This document shows, piece after piece, positions 40,401 through 52,000 of a DNA stretch of 64,000 bases (position 1 is its first letter; the number at the start of each line of letters is the position of its first letter). Position numbers and translations under genes: made by a program. Source of the stretch: Heterostelium multicystogenum (taxonomy: Eukaryota; Evosea; Eumycetozoa; Acytosteliales; Acytosteliaceae). The stretch covers positions 62,001 to 126,000 of the forward strand of contig RCNN01000081.1 in the NCBI GenBank assembly GCA_003667245.1, given 5' to 3'. The notes under the pieces are model-generated. The model worked only from the letters and a program-made list of their open reading frames with translations, ran no database searches and had not been told where the DNA came from.

Positions 40401-40643
40401 ATCATGACCTGTTCCACCTCCTTTAGGACCACTCCTAGGTCCTCTGCTATTAGAATTATTAGAGTAACTATCTGTATTTGAAGATGAAGAAGATGCCTCT
40501 GGACAATCTCTTGAGATATGACCAGTCTGATTGCATTTGAAACAAGCACGGTCATGACCTGTTCCACCACCTTTAGGACCACTTCTAGGTCCTCTATTTC
40601 CTTTCTTATCTATTCTAAAGAAATCATCATTATTGTCTGACAT
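37492..40643 (-). CDS. nop9: NOP9 pumilio-repeat nucleolar protein with N-terminal CCHC zinc knuckles
   Basis: NOP9 is a PUF-like RNA-binding protein needed for 18S rRNA maturation in the nucleolus. Seven exons are supported, all with matching phase: 40643-40158, 40097-39431, 39346-39218, 39146-38829, 38758-38581, 38517-38338 and 38284-37492. They total about 915 residues. The first exon encodes four near-identical CCHC knuckles (CFKCNQTGHISRDCPEA type) joined in frame through the 60-nt intron to a Gly/Arg/Asn-rich linker. The NOP9 repeats follow (ATHVNGSRVLESII, NKFGSLIIESVLK, FSEDLVSNHVVKSL, DMGRGQVIQKLVE, DPVGSKVLDAFLD and DKCGSYVMERIYK). The C-terminus is acidic and Lys-rich and looks like a nucleolar localisation tail. 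Frameshifts fall near 40185, 38440 and 37670. The zinc knuckles are not part of yeast or human NOP9 as I know them. Confidence 0.88.
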
Positions 40644-40960
40644 TCTTTATCTATCTATCTATCTATCAATCTATAATATATGTAATCATACAATATAGAT
40701 TGTCGTTCGTTTTATTTATTCCAATTTTTTTAATAAAATTAATTTATTTTCATTTTTTTACAAGCACACTGGTGTGTGTGTGGAGAGTGTGTTTTTGGTA
40801 GTGTAAAAACGTTACATTGACTTGTGTTGAATTCAATTCAATTTTGGTGATCAGCTTGAACTTTCTATTCTCAAATTTAAATTAGCTTGAGTTTTCAATA
40901 ATATTATTATCATCATCATCATATTTGAGTAGTATTAAGGTAGTACTTTGGCTTTGAAGA
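40644..40960. promoter_or_regulatory. Bidirectional nop9/srp19 promoter with GT-rich element
   Basis: The head-to-head gap of 317 bp contains a CTAT microsatellite (about 40645-40666) next to the nop9 start. A strikingly GT-rich block (about 40763-40800) has CACACTGGTGTGTGTG followed by GGAGAGTGTG, set in otherwise AT-rich sequence. This resembles the G-rich promoter boxes known from dictyostelid genes, but no factor can be named. Confidence 0.4.
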
Positions 40961-41641
40961 ATGAGCACGACTACTACCACCACAAACACTGCTGCTACCA
41001 ATGCACCAAAGCCTGTTAATACAGCTACGATTCCAAACTTTAAGAAATGGACTATTATATATCCACATTACATCAATTCAGAATTGACCAAAGATCAAGG
41101 AAGAAGAACACCAAAAGAAAAATCAGTAAAGAATCCAGGTATTGAGGAGATCGCTAGATGTTGTGGTGCTGCTGGTTTATCTGCTGTTATTGAAGTAATG
41201 TGATCGATCTAACCTTTAGAATGATGAGCACAGGCAACTAACATATTCAATCATTCCACCAATGCACTAATCAATATGTTTAGAGTACAAAGGGTTATCC
41301 ATCAGATTTCTTCCAAAGAGGTAGAGTTAGAGTTCAAATGTTAAATGACCAAGGTCAACCAGTAGTTTCTTCTCTTAAAAATAGTATGTAATAGTATAAC
41401 GATCATTCATTTATTACCTTGATGCTTGATGGGAGAACAAGGTCAAAACATTTGATTCAATCATATTGACATATTCATCAAACCATTTATAGAAACAGAG
41501 TTAATGTTATTTATTGCCGAAAAGATCAAGTTAGTCAATCCAAATCGTCCAGAAAACTTTAACCCAATATCATTACTACATATTCCACAGCCAGCTGTAA
41601 AGAAAGACAAAGAAGAGAAGAAAAAGAAGAAAGGAAAGTAA
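40961..41641 (+). CDS. srp19: Signal recognition particle 19 kDa protein
   Basis: SRP19 binds the tips of SRP RNA helices 6 and 8 and allows SRP54 to join the particle. Exons are 40961-41194, 41284-41383 and 41493-41641, totalling 483 nt (160 residues) with no frameshift. This is one of the few intact genes here. The family core is visible: WTIIYPHYINSELTKDQGRR, then NPGIEEIARCC, then FFQRGRVRVQM, ending in a basic Lys-rich tail. A Thr/Asn-rich extension of about 25 residues precedes the core. The neighbour nop9 also acts on structural RNA and shares the promoter gap; a functional link is not implied. Confidence 0.95.
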
Positions 41642-41811
41642 ATGAATGAATAAATAATAGAGTGGCACATTAGCGCGACTATTTGTAAAAATAATAATAC
41701 AATCAATACAGCATTGTCCATCAATTAATCATCATATGGGGATCAGAGATGGCAGGAATAATACACAGTTTTAGGATACCTATTTGATTATACTATTATA
41801 TATATCTATCT

Positions 41812-44800
41812 TTAATTATCTATATTTTGTTGTTCTTGAATTTTAAGTGATATTTTCTTAATCTCGTCCTCTATTGGGAATTTAATTGATCCGGAAATTG
41901 AACCATCCTTGAAGTCTTGGTCTTCGAAATAGTGGAGTGATTTGATTGGAACTTGTTCTAACTTGCTGTCTACCAAGTAGGATGCGGTTGGTTTGTTTGG
42001 TGGACAAATGGAACCGATGGTCTTCATGCTGACCTTCTTACCAAAGTCACCTGGCTGGTACATTGCTAGGATCTGTTTCAATTGGTATACTGAAAGGTTG
42101 GGGCAAACTTGTTTTCGGAGCTTCTCGTCGGCAAACTTCTCTTTGTCTTTGTAGGTGATGACTGTTATCACCTCTTTGATTGTGGTGAATGCATCGTCGA
42201 CTGCGGGACTGATCCAAACATGACCATAGTCCGATGCCCAACGAACCAGTGCATCAATCTTGGTCTTGGTATGGTTGGCAAAAGCATCATTACAAAATAC
42301 CAAACGTAGCATGAATGCATTGACGAGGAAGTGTGCAATCCAAATGAAGATCTGATTGAAGAACTCCTGTGACAAGCTGAAATGGATCATTCTCAACTGG
42401 AATGCGTTGATTATGGCATTAAAGAAGTTAGTAACAGTGTCAATCGGGGCAAGAGGAGAGCCTGAAGTGGTGGCAGTAGGTTTCTTATTAAAGTTCTCGT
42501 TGAGGATAGTTGATTCCAAAAGTGGCTTAAGCTTGGCAACAACGATCGCATAGAGTGCACCAAATGATCTTCCAATTGATTGTTGCATGTGGATCATGAA
42601 TTGGTTGGCTGTTAAAATAACCTCAGATTCAATTCCATTCTCAATCTCCTCAATTTCATTGTGTGTTGGAATGGTTGGTTGAATTGCTTTGGTTCCAATG
42701 GGAAGTTTGGATTGGAATACAAATACCAACAGTGAGGAGCAAGCCAACAGGTAACTCATCATGTCCAAGTCATCAATGTTATTCTAAAAAGTAATTGTGA
42801 TGTTAATAAGGATGTTTAAAATCTTAGGTTGGTCACTACTTACTCTTGTAAATGCCAATATTGATTTGATGATTCCTTTGAAAATATGTGATTTGTCGGT
42901 TTGGAATGAACGCCAGTATGTAATTTGGTAGAACCACATTTGACCAGCAAGAGTTGGATGCTCAAGTTTGCAAGTAAGAAGGAAGTCTGTAAGCAGTTTG
43001 GTTTGAAGCTCTTGGTTTCCAGCCTTTCTTGCAAGCTTTTCCCAATCGGATTCCTTCATGTCAATGAGTTCTTCTATGTGTTTAAATGCCTTGACACGAA
43101 GGGCTAGTTCATTGTAACGAGTTTGTGCTTGAGTTTTAGACATGTCAAGTTGCTGTTTCTCACGTGCCATTTGTTCAATTTGCTTAGACATGCGATCTCT
43201 CTCAGCCTTCCACTCAGCTTGTTGGGCTTGTTGGGCTTTTAATTCTTCAACTTGTTTCTTCAACATTTGAATCTCGTTGAGATGGGAGGTCTTTGTATCC
43301 TCAAGGTGTTGCTGAATTTCAACAGACTTGCGACGTGATTTCTTCTCTTCAAAGGCCAATTGTTTCAAGTGATCGTTCTCTTGTTGGGTCACTAGACTGC
43401 TTGATTGCAATTCTGTGAGTTCAGTTCTCAACTTAGAGTTCTCTTCTTGGACCGACTTGAGTAATTCCTCCAACTCTTGAAGTTGAACTTTTTGTCTTTG
43501 GACTTCGGTTGACTGAACTTCCTTAAATTGACTGATTTGATTGGACAAGGTAGCTATCTCATTATCCTTCGAGAGAATAGTTTTTTCCAATTCCTTCTGG
43601 ATTTCAGAGGTCTTGGATTTAGCCATTTGATAAAGATCGGAGAGCTCTTGGTTTCTTTGCTTGAGATCATTATAGGAGTTTTCTACCCATTCCATCTTGC
43701 TCTTGGTCATTGATAATTCAGTCTCAATCTTGACGTTCTGTTCACGTAATTCTTGATATTGTTGTTTGGTCTTTGAGCTCTTTTCTTTGAGCTTCTTTCT
43801 TTCCTTTTCGGCATCGTCCAGAGATATTTGTGAATTGGATTGGTTGTTCTTTAGAGTTTGTATCTCATTGTTTTGTTGTTCAATTTGAGAAGTAAGTTTT
43901 GCAATCTTATCTTTGGCTTGGGATCTCTTTGCTGTGCTTGCTTCCAGTTGACTTTGGATCGAGTTGAACTGTGTTTGGAGTTGTTCGTTGGACAAAATCA
44001 ATTTATCGTACTGCTTTCTTAAGTGGTCGTGTTCGTCCTCAAGTTTATCGATGATTGCCTTCTTCTCTGAAAATGTCCTTCTCAAGACGCTCCTGAGTCT
44101 GTTGCATTTGTTGGGTAACTTCCTTCAAATAGAGTGACTCCTGTGCAGTTGTGGAGCTCTTTTCTTTGGCAACAAAGAACTCACTTTCGAATCTTTCCTT
44201 CAATGAATTCAATTGTTTAATCTCTGATTCTAATCTTGCTACAGTATCCTTTGAGTTGGAAAGCTCACGTTCCGTTTGCTTCAATTGTTGTTGAAGTCGT
44301 TCAGAGTCTGATTTAAGTCCTTCAATAGTCTTTTCAGCTGAGCTAGACGAGAGTTCATTTCTGTTCTTTTCAATCTGCAAAGTGGAGGACAATTCAATGA
44401 GCTCCTTGGATTGCTTCGATGTTTGAGATCTAAGATCCTGCAACTCGATATTCATACGATTGATTTGGTCCTCTTTAGCAGACAACTCATTCTTGATTCT
44501 ATTGCATTCGAATTGAGATGATTCGAAATTGTTCTTTGAAGTTGAAAGTTTCTCTTTGAGTGCGTGATTGGTCGATTGAATTTGCTCCTTTTCGCTTCTC
44601 AGCAATGAAATTTGTTGGTTCAACTGTGACTTTTCCTCCTCCAAAGTTTGCTTCAACGATTTGAATTTATCGATATCGTTGCTGGCATTCTTCTTCTCTT
44701 CCTGAGTGGTTTCCAATTTGCTCTTTGCCTTTTTATATTTCTCTGTCAATTCTTTGAATTGATTTTCGCTTATATTCAGCTTTGATCTCAATTCATCACC

Positions 44801-47800
44801 AACATTTACCAAAGAGTTGATTTGTGATTTGAGTGATTCTTCGCTTAATTTCCATTGTTGGTTGTCTGATTGATACTTCTTTGTAAGTTCGTCTATTTGC
44901 TTTACCAAACCATCGTGAGCAGCTTGAAGCTTGGTCAACTCCTCTTGTAGTCCATTCTTAAGACCATCAATACTGCTGTTCTGTTCGATTTGCTTGGCCA
45001 GCTTTTCCTTAATTTCGCTGTTCTCTTCGACTAGGTGGTCAAACGAAGCTTGGAGAGTATCTTTCAAACTGTTGATAGTGTGATTCTCCTCTTCTACACG
45101 ATCAAGTTTCTTCTTTGTAGTTGTCAACTCCTGAGAGTACAAATCCAACTCCTTTGATTTTTCGGCAAGCTGCAACTCTAGTTGTTTCATCTTGTCCAAA
45201 ACCTCTGTCTTGTAAACTTCATTCTCCTTCTTTAACAATACAATGCTTTCGTTGGCAACCTTTAATTCTTGGTCCAGATTTTCAGCTTCCTTCTTCTTTG
45301 TCTCGGCTAGATCATTCCATTCTTGCTTTTCCTTTTCAACACGTTTCTTCTCATTTGCTAACTCTGCCAACTGCTTCTCAGCATCGGACAACTTGGCAAC
45401 CACTTCATCACGTTCATTTTCCACAGCCTTTCCTGCTTCAGTAGCACTCGATATCTTTGATTCCAAATCAGCGACTTGTAGCTCGAGTCTATCTTTAGTC
45501 TGGCAGAGTTCATCTACACGAGATTCAAGCTTGAGTTTTGCTTCTTCTGCATGTTGTTTTTCCACGCTGCTCTGCGGTTAATCTCCACTGAATTTCCTCT
45601 AATTTCTCTTGAAGCTTGTTCTTCTCATTCTGTACGGATCTTAGCGATCTTGCCTCTGCTCTTAACTCTCTGTATACTCTTCTTGCCAACTTTCCTCTCC
45701 ATCTTGCTTGTAGAAGGATGATTCCACGCAATCTGGACTTGAGTTGTTTCTTGGCGGCAATCGATCGCATTACTGTCTGAAAGCTGGATCGAAGCATTCT
45801 CAAACATCTTCTCGTGTAATAGTTCACGAGCAACCTTCTTTCTCATAGAGTTCTGTAGCAAAATGGCTGCATGTTTCTTCTTTTGATAGTCCTTTCTGCA
45901 TTTCCATCCTCTGTATACTTTTTGAATGAGAGTTGCGGCGTGCGTTCTACGAAGCGAAAGCAGTTTGTTTTTAGCAGTTTGTTGTCTGATCTTTGTTTGA
46001 ATGATAAGTGCAGCATTCTTCAACTGCTTATACTTCTTCTCGTAGAAATATCGACGCCAACATGACTGAATCAAGGTCGCACTATGACTGAGCTTTGTCA
46101 ATCTCATATTTTCAAGTGAGGCCAACTGACCTGCTCTGAGGAAAACTTTTGTAATACCAATCTTGAATTTATCATCTGACAACTTGATACCTTCAAACAA
46201 AGCAGCAACCTGAACCTTTACATCTTTACTTCCCTTCTTACCCTGTGAATTTGGGTAGAGGAGCTTGTATCTACTGTAGAATTCAGAGAGTGGACGACGT
46301 GTTGGGAAACCAGCACAGCAAATTCTAACTGACTCCATAACACCACCACAACGCAATTGGTGAATAACATCGTGCTTATTGAATGTTTGGGGCAATTTGT
46401 CTGGATTGGGCTTGATACAACGCACATAGTGAGGTGTAGTAGTACCAATAGTCTTCATAAGTGTAGCAAGAGACGAGGAGAACTGTGAACCAACAGAGGA
46501 GAACTTCATGCTAGATGAACCAGAGTTAGATGATGGCTTATTTGAAGGGGTTGGTGCAGACGAAGCAGAGTAGCCGAGTCTTTCATTTCCACCAAGCAAT
46601 GTCTTGATAAATCCAAATGAAGCTTTCTGTAGCAGAGCAATTTGTTCGGGAATAATAAAGTCCTTGTTCTTGTCAAGGAATTGATCGGTCTCATAAGTAA
46701 CCTTACCGGCATAATGGTTAATGGTAAAAGCAGTTGAGGAGAAACGTGGCTTCTCAAACTTGTTATGAGAGGTCAGTTTTCCATAGAGTTTAGTTGCAAA
46801 AGTCTGAGGAGTAGCCTTTGGGAACATGGACTCTTCGTCAAGTAACGAAAGAATACACATGGGACGCTTCTCTATGAGATCGAGTGTGTCTTGATTGTCG
46901 TTGAAGTCAATGTATGACCAGTCGATCTTTTCCTTGATGTACTCCTGTTGCTCTTCCTTGAACACGTGCTGGTTAAATACCTGTTGCAATTTCTCATTAG
47001 CATAGTTGATACAGAATTGCTCGAATCCATTGACTTCAAATGACTCAAAACCATAAATGTCTAGAATACCAATGAAACTCTTTGACTTTTGTTGGATGGA
47101 CATGGATGCATTGATCTTGACAACGAGCCAGTCAAACATAAGACCATACAAAAGCATGGCGAGAGAATCTCTAGCGTTTTCTGCACGCTCCTTAGTGTTG
47201 TTGGTAATGAATGATTCTTTTCCAGTCACCACTTTTACGAGTGAGAAAAGTCTTTGCCAAGTCGTCCTTTGGACAACCAATTAAAGTAGCTGCCTTATCC
47301 AGTGGATCCATGTCGGTGATCGATGCATTTTCGTCACCTTGATCAACAAACTCAATATTTCCGAGCCACAAGACAGTACTCAAAAATGCGGAAAACAAAC
47401 TCTTGGTCTTGCAAACTGATTCCAGCCACTGACATAGCATGGCAGGTTCGTTGAAAAGTCTCGTCATCGTCGACTCCGTCGACCTCAAAGCATTCGCTTT
47501 GGTTTAAATAATAGAAATTCTGAGCGCTCTGTAAAAACAACCTGTCCCTTAAATCTGAATTTGCACCTGCCAATCAACTGTTCCAATCATAAATATTGAT
47601 GTCCGGATTCTAAAGTTAAAATTCCAACCTACCTGATAAAATATATGATAGTTTCTTTCATTTCTAACCTGTCTTACAATTCTTGATTTCTCAAGTAGAT
47701 AGGTAAGAATCTTGGCTCCAATAATTGAACCATTCTCATTGAAATGTATCTCTATAAATTTACCAAAACGTGAGGAATTATCCTGGGAAATTGGATTAGT

Positions 47801-48573
47801 AGGTTGAAATCGATTTAAGGGTATAGCATTTGATTAGTTACATTTCTTAGTGTTTTGGCATTTCCAAATGCTTCAAGCAGGGGTGTACTCTCCAAAACAC
47901 GCTCTTCGACTGATTTTTCAGAGGAGGTCTTTCTAGCGGTTGGTGATAGTGGTGAGTTCAGGTTGATGGCAGATCCAGATGATGTTAATGATGGTCCACC
48001 GTTTGCACTTCCTTGCTGATCGCTTTTAATGAGGTTACCCATCGCTGCGAAATACTGAAGTAGGAACTTGGTGGTTTCAGTTTTACCAGCACCAGATTCA
48101 CCACTGACCAGAATCGACTGGGATGATCCATCATATCTCATATCCTTGAATGCATCTTCTGCAACGGCATATACGTGAGGTGAGAGTGCACCAAGCTGCT
48201 TGCCATAATAATGCAGCAATCATCTCTCTTCCATAGAGTGGAAGTGATGTGTAAGGATTGATGGCAATCAGAATCTTTCCAATATAGGTGTAGATAGTAT
48301 TGATGTTGTATCTATGGTGAAGATTATGGAGAATGGCAGCTTCATGAAGATGAGACAATCCAGCAAGATCGTCAATACTTCCAAGATATCTGGATTCTTC
48401 ATAAACACCTTGTCACGATGAACAGTTACCTCGCGATCATCCTCGGTCCTGACCAACACATCATTTTCGTTGACTTCGATGATCTCACCAGCAATCCATT
48501 CCAATTGAGGATCAGGGATCCAAACACCAGTGCCCTCACCAAATATACTGGTTCCAGTTGGTGTCTCAGACAT
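41812..48573 (-). CDS. myoJ: Unconventional myosin V (MyoJ-type) heavy chain
   Basis: This is an actin-based organelle motor of about 2,150 residues, near the size of D. discoideum MyoJ. It starts at 48573 with an SH3-like N-terminal domain. The motor shows P-loop GESGAGKTE (about 48080), switch [10 protein letters not shown] made by splicing out 47783-47841, and switch II DIYGFE (about 47050). A Gly/Ser-rich loop 2 insert is followed by the relay/converter sequence. About six IQ motifs follow (46080-45640), then a very long coiled coil (45560-43050). The globular cargo-binding DIL domain ends the protein (42770-41812), after an intron at 42784-42843. Frameshifts occur near 48360, 48210, 47570, 47480, 47260, 45770, 45560 and 44075, plus further introns at 47580-47640. 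The family moves vesicles; in Dictyostelium MyoJ acts with Rab-type cargo on contractile-vacuole membranes. Confidence 0.92.
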
Positions 48574-49057
48574 TCTTTCAATCTATATATATCTAACTTT
48601 CTAAGCTCCTACTCTATAGCTTTGAATCCTCTATCTAACTACTACTACTACTAATACAACAACAAACAACAAACAACAATAGAAATATAGAATATGTAGT
48701 ATTACAATTAGTTGTACTACTTCCTTCCTCCCACTCTACAACAATAAATAAACACTATGACTATGGTTTTAAATTGATGGGTGTATTTGGTCACTGAAAA
48801 TTCTTAACTGATGGCACTACCCAAATAACCATGAAAAAAATATTCATTATTTTTTTAAACAATTTAAATTTCACCATTTTGTGGGGTGACAACATAACCA
48901 CCAAAACACATCTGCAACGTTTTTTTTGCTATTAGTTTTGATCAATCGTCGATATGCAAAGATATCATGATAATAATATCAATTAATATCAGATTTTATA
49001 TAAAGTAATATGATGGACTATGATTAAGTTTGGAACTATTGTTTTTTAATAATTGTG
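48574..49057. other. Spacer between swi3 3' end and myoJ promoter
   Basis: The 0.48-kb AT-rich sequence has CTA and CAA repeats next to the myoJ start (48640-48680). A TGGGGTGACAAC stretch lies near 48890. No gene was recognised. Confidence 0.45.
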
Positions 49058-52000
49058 TTATAGTTGTGTAACTGTTAGGGTTGTTGGCGCTGAAGATACA
49101 CTGGGCGATGCAGAATTAATTGGGGTTGTTGGAGCAGTATTAAATGTACTTTGGCTGGGTGTTGTTGATAGAGAAACCATCTGCAGATGTTCTGTCAATA
49201 TTTTCATATAGGTTGTTCTTGGTCTTTTCCAAAGAAGCCCTTTCTTTTTCAATTGTATCCTCTAGTTCATTGTAGTATCTTAATTTTAATTCCATTTTCT
49301 TAGTTTTGTTACATTGATAATCTTGAGCATCAGTTCTCTAATCAGTCTTTCCTCGGCCTTTGATAAAGTCTATACAAATTGAAAGCATTAGAAATCTTTG
49401 GTTTTTGTTTTTTTTTTGTTTTAATGTATTTACCTTTGCTTTTTCCAGATGCAGCCAAAAGCGCAGCATTGGATGCTTCATTGATATTCTTCTTTGTTAT
49501 TTCATGATGGAGTGTCATAATGCTTTGGATGTTGATTGGTCTAGAGTTGGCTTTTTGCTTGCCAATAGTGTCAAAAGCAGCTTTGGCAGCAGTTGATGCT
49601 ATGATTGGGCTAATTGAGTTTGAGAGTAGGGCTATGAGAGACATCAATGGATTTTTGAGTCTCGGAAAAAGTATTGATAGTGCTATCGTCGAAGTTTTCT
49701 GAGTTGTCTTTATCGAGTTCCATTCCATCATTAGCATCTTCCTCTTCTTGCTCATCCTCTGAAGTTTCAGTTGGTTTGTTGGCTAGATGATTTTCGCAGT
49801 CTTCAAGGTAGGCATCTTCAATAGGAATTCGTAGGAAATAGAGCAAACATTGCTCCTCGTGTTTTTGTAGAGACATGATCTGCTATATCTTGCCAAACTG
49901 TCACCAAATCTCTCAATTCCATCGAGGAGCTTCAAGATTTCTTGGTCACTCCATTCCTCTGGAATGTCATAAGGAACATTTTGCTCGAAACGAGTAAAGT
50001 CGGTCGATTGTAAATAGGTAGGATATTCACCACTGTTATAGCAATTTGCACAGAGTTCAATTTGGGTCGTTTCATATGGTAGTTGGGAGCCTTCATTGAA
50101 AATTGGCTTGTTGACCAAATAATAACGTACTTCATTGCATTGCTTTTTACAGTGACCACATAAATGAATGACTAATGGCTGAGGCTGTCCAAACAAATTC
50201 TTTTTACATGGGAATACATTGTAAGTCTGATTGATGATGACTTCAGGCTCCTGTACCTTTTCATTTTCCACTTTGACTTGAATAGTGGTATTTCCATTGC
50301 TTTGTTCATTTTGATCGTTATTGTGAATGATGATATTTTCTTCAACTGCTTGTAGTGTTTCTTCTGCTGCCTCTTTCATCTCACTATCCAAGCTTCCTCC
50401 ATTACTATTGTTATTACTCATCTCGCTGTCTTTAATGTGTTTCTTGTTTTCGTCGAATTCGTTTTCATTAACTAATTCGTCACTTGAATCATCATCATCT
50501 TCATCGTCTTTTTCCTGGTCATCCATTTCATTATCAGAATCACTCACTTCGCCATCTTCCCTTTCATCATCTTCTGCTATTTGGGGTGGATTATTTAATT
50601 GCTCAGTTCCTGTTGGATCACTTGATCCTAATTCTCCATCTTCTTTGTCACAATCATTTTGACCGTTGTCACTAGTATTCTGAAGCTCCCCATTCGATGA
50701 CAGTTGAATATTTGAATCGGTTACTGGAGTTGGGGAACCATTGAATTGACTGAAAGGCTGTTCTGGTAATCCATTGATAGTAGTTTTCGCTGGTAATCAT
50801 TATTTTTTATCATCGACTACTGTTGGATTATTCTCTGATGTTGATTTTTATAATCATCTGGTTGTTCTGTACCGAAACTAAATTCGGATGGTTGATAAAT
50901 GTTGTCAAAGTCCAATCCTTCCATTTCGGTGGTAAAGTTATTACCTAATCCTGTGTCCCTCTGGAGAAGGAATTCTTTGTAGTCTCTACCATAGTTCCAC
51001 TAGCCAATTCACTGTCTAACTCTTCATCTAATGTTGCATCTTTGTTGTGATCTCCAATCAATTTGCATTTATAAAAATCTTCCATCGTCTTATCGATACT
51101 TTCATCAGGGTCAATACTATTTTTTTTCTGGCTTAGAAACATCAGTGGGCTCATTTTCGTTTCTCTCCAATGTGCTATCTGTTTCAGTATTTTCTCCAAC
51201 TTTAATTTCATCAGTCTTGTCTTCTGTCTTATTCTCTGAGTTATCCTTTGGTTCCTCTGAAATACTGTCTCTATTAGTTGTTTCATTGACATCTGATAAT
51301 TTCGTATGCTGTGGAGATGAAGATTGGGTTGTAACCTGAGGATCGCTATTGGTATTACTCTCTTCAGTATTAGCTAAAGTCTCTGGTAAACTTTCAATAG
51401 GATTTTCAAAAGAATTAAAATTTGAATCTGGGTCTGTTAATTCTTTTTCGACTTGGGTCTCTTGCTTCTTGATCTCTGTTTCATTCATATCTACTTCTAT
51501 TTTTTCATCATTACTTTCATTGGGTTTCTCAACGATGAATTCACTTGCGCTCTTAAAAAATTCCTTATCTTCGTTGAACAAGGAATTATCCATTTCAGGG
51601 AACATGTCCATATCAATGTTTGAAGTATCTTTGGAAGAAAGCTCTGACATAAATTCAGATGTGAGCATGGTATCAGGATTATTGTTAATTGACTCATTCT
51701 GTTCCTCAGCGGAGTTCAAAGTGTCCTGATTTATGTTACCACCCAATTCTTGAGAGTCTGTATTGCTAATTTCATTCTCCATCATTTTGATCATTTGTTT
51801 TATCTCCATCGTAAGAGAAGAACTCCATTTGCTCCATTTTGGCTGTTTGATTCTCCTCATTTGGTACCATTGTTTGTTCTTCATTTACAGTTTTTACTTC
51901 TTCAACTACTGATTCGTTTCCTTCATTTCTTTCTCTTCAGGTACACTTTGTGTTTCCTTGGTGATCTCTTTTTGCTCTTCGTCTCCTGCTACCTGTTTTT

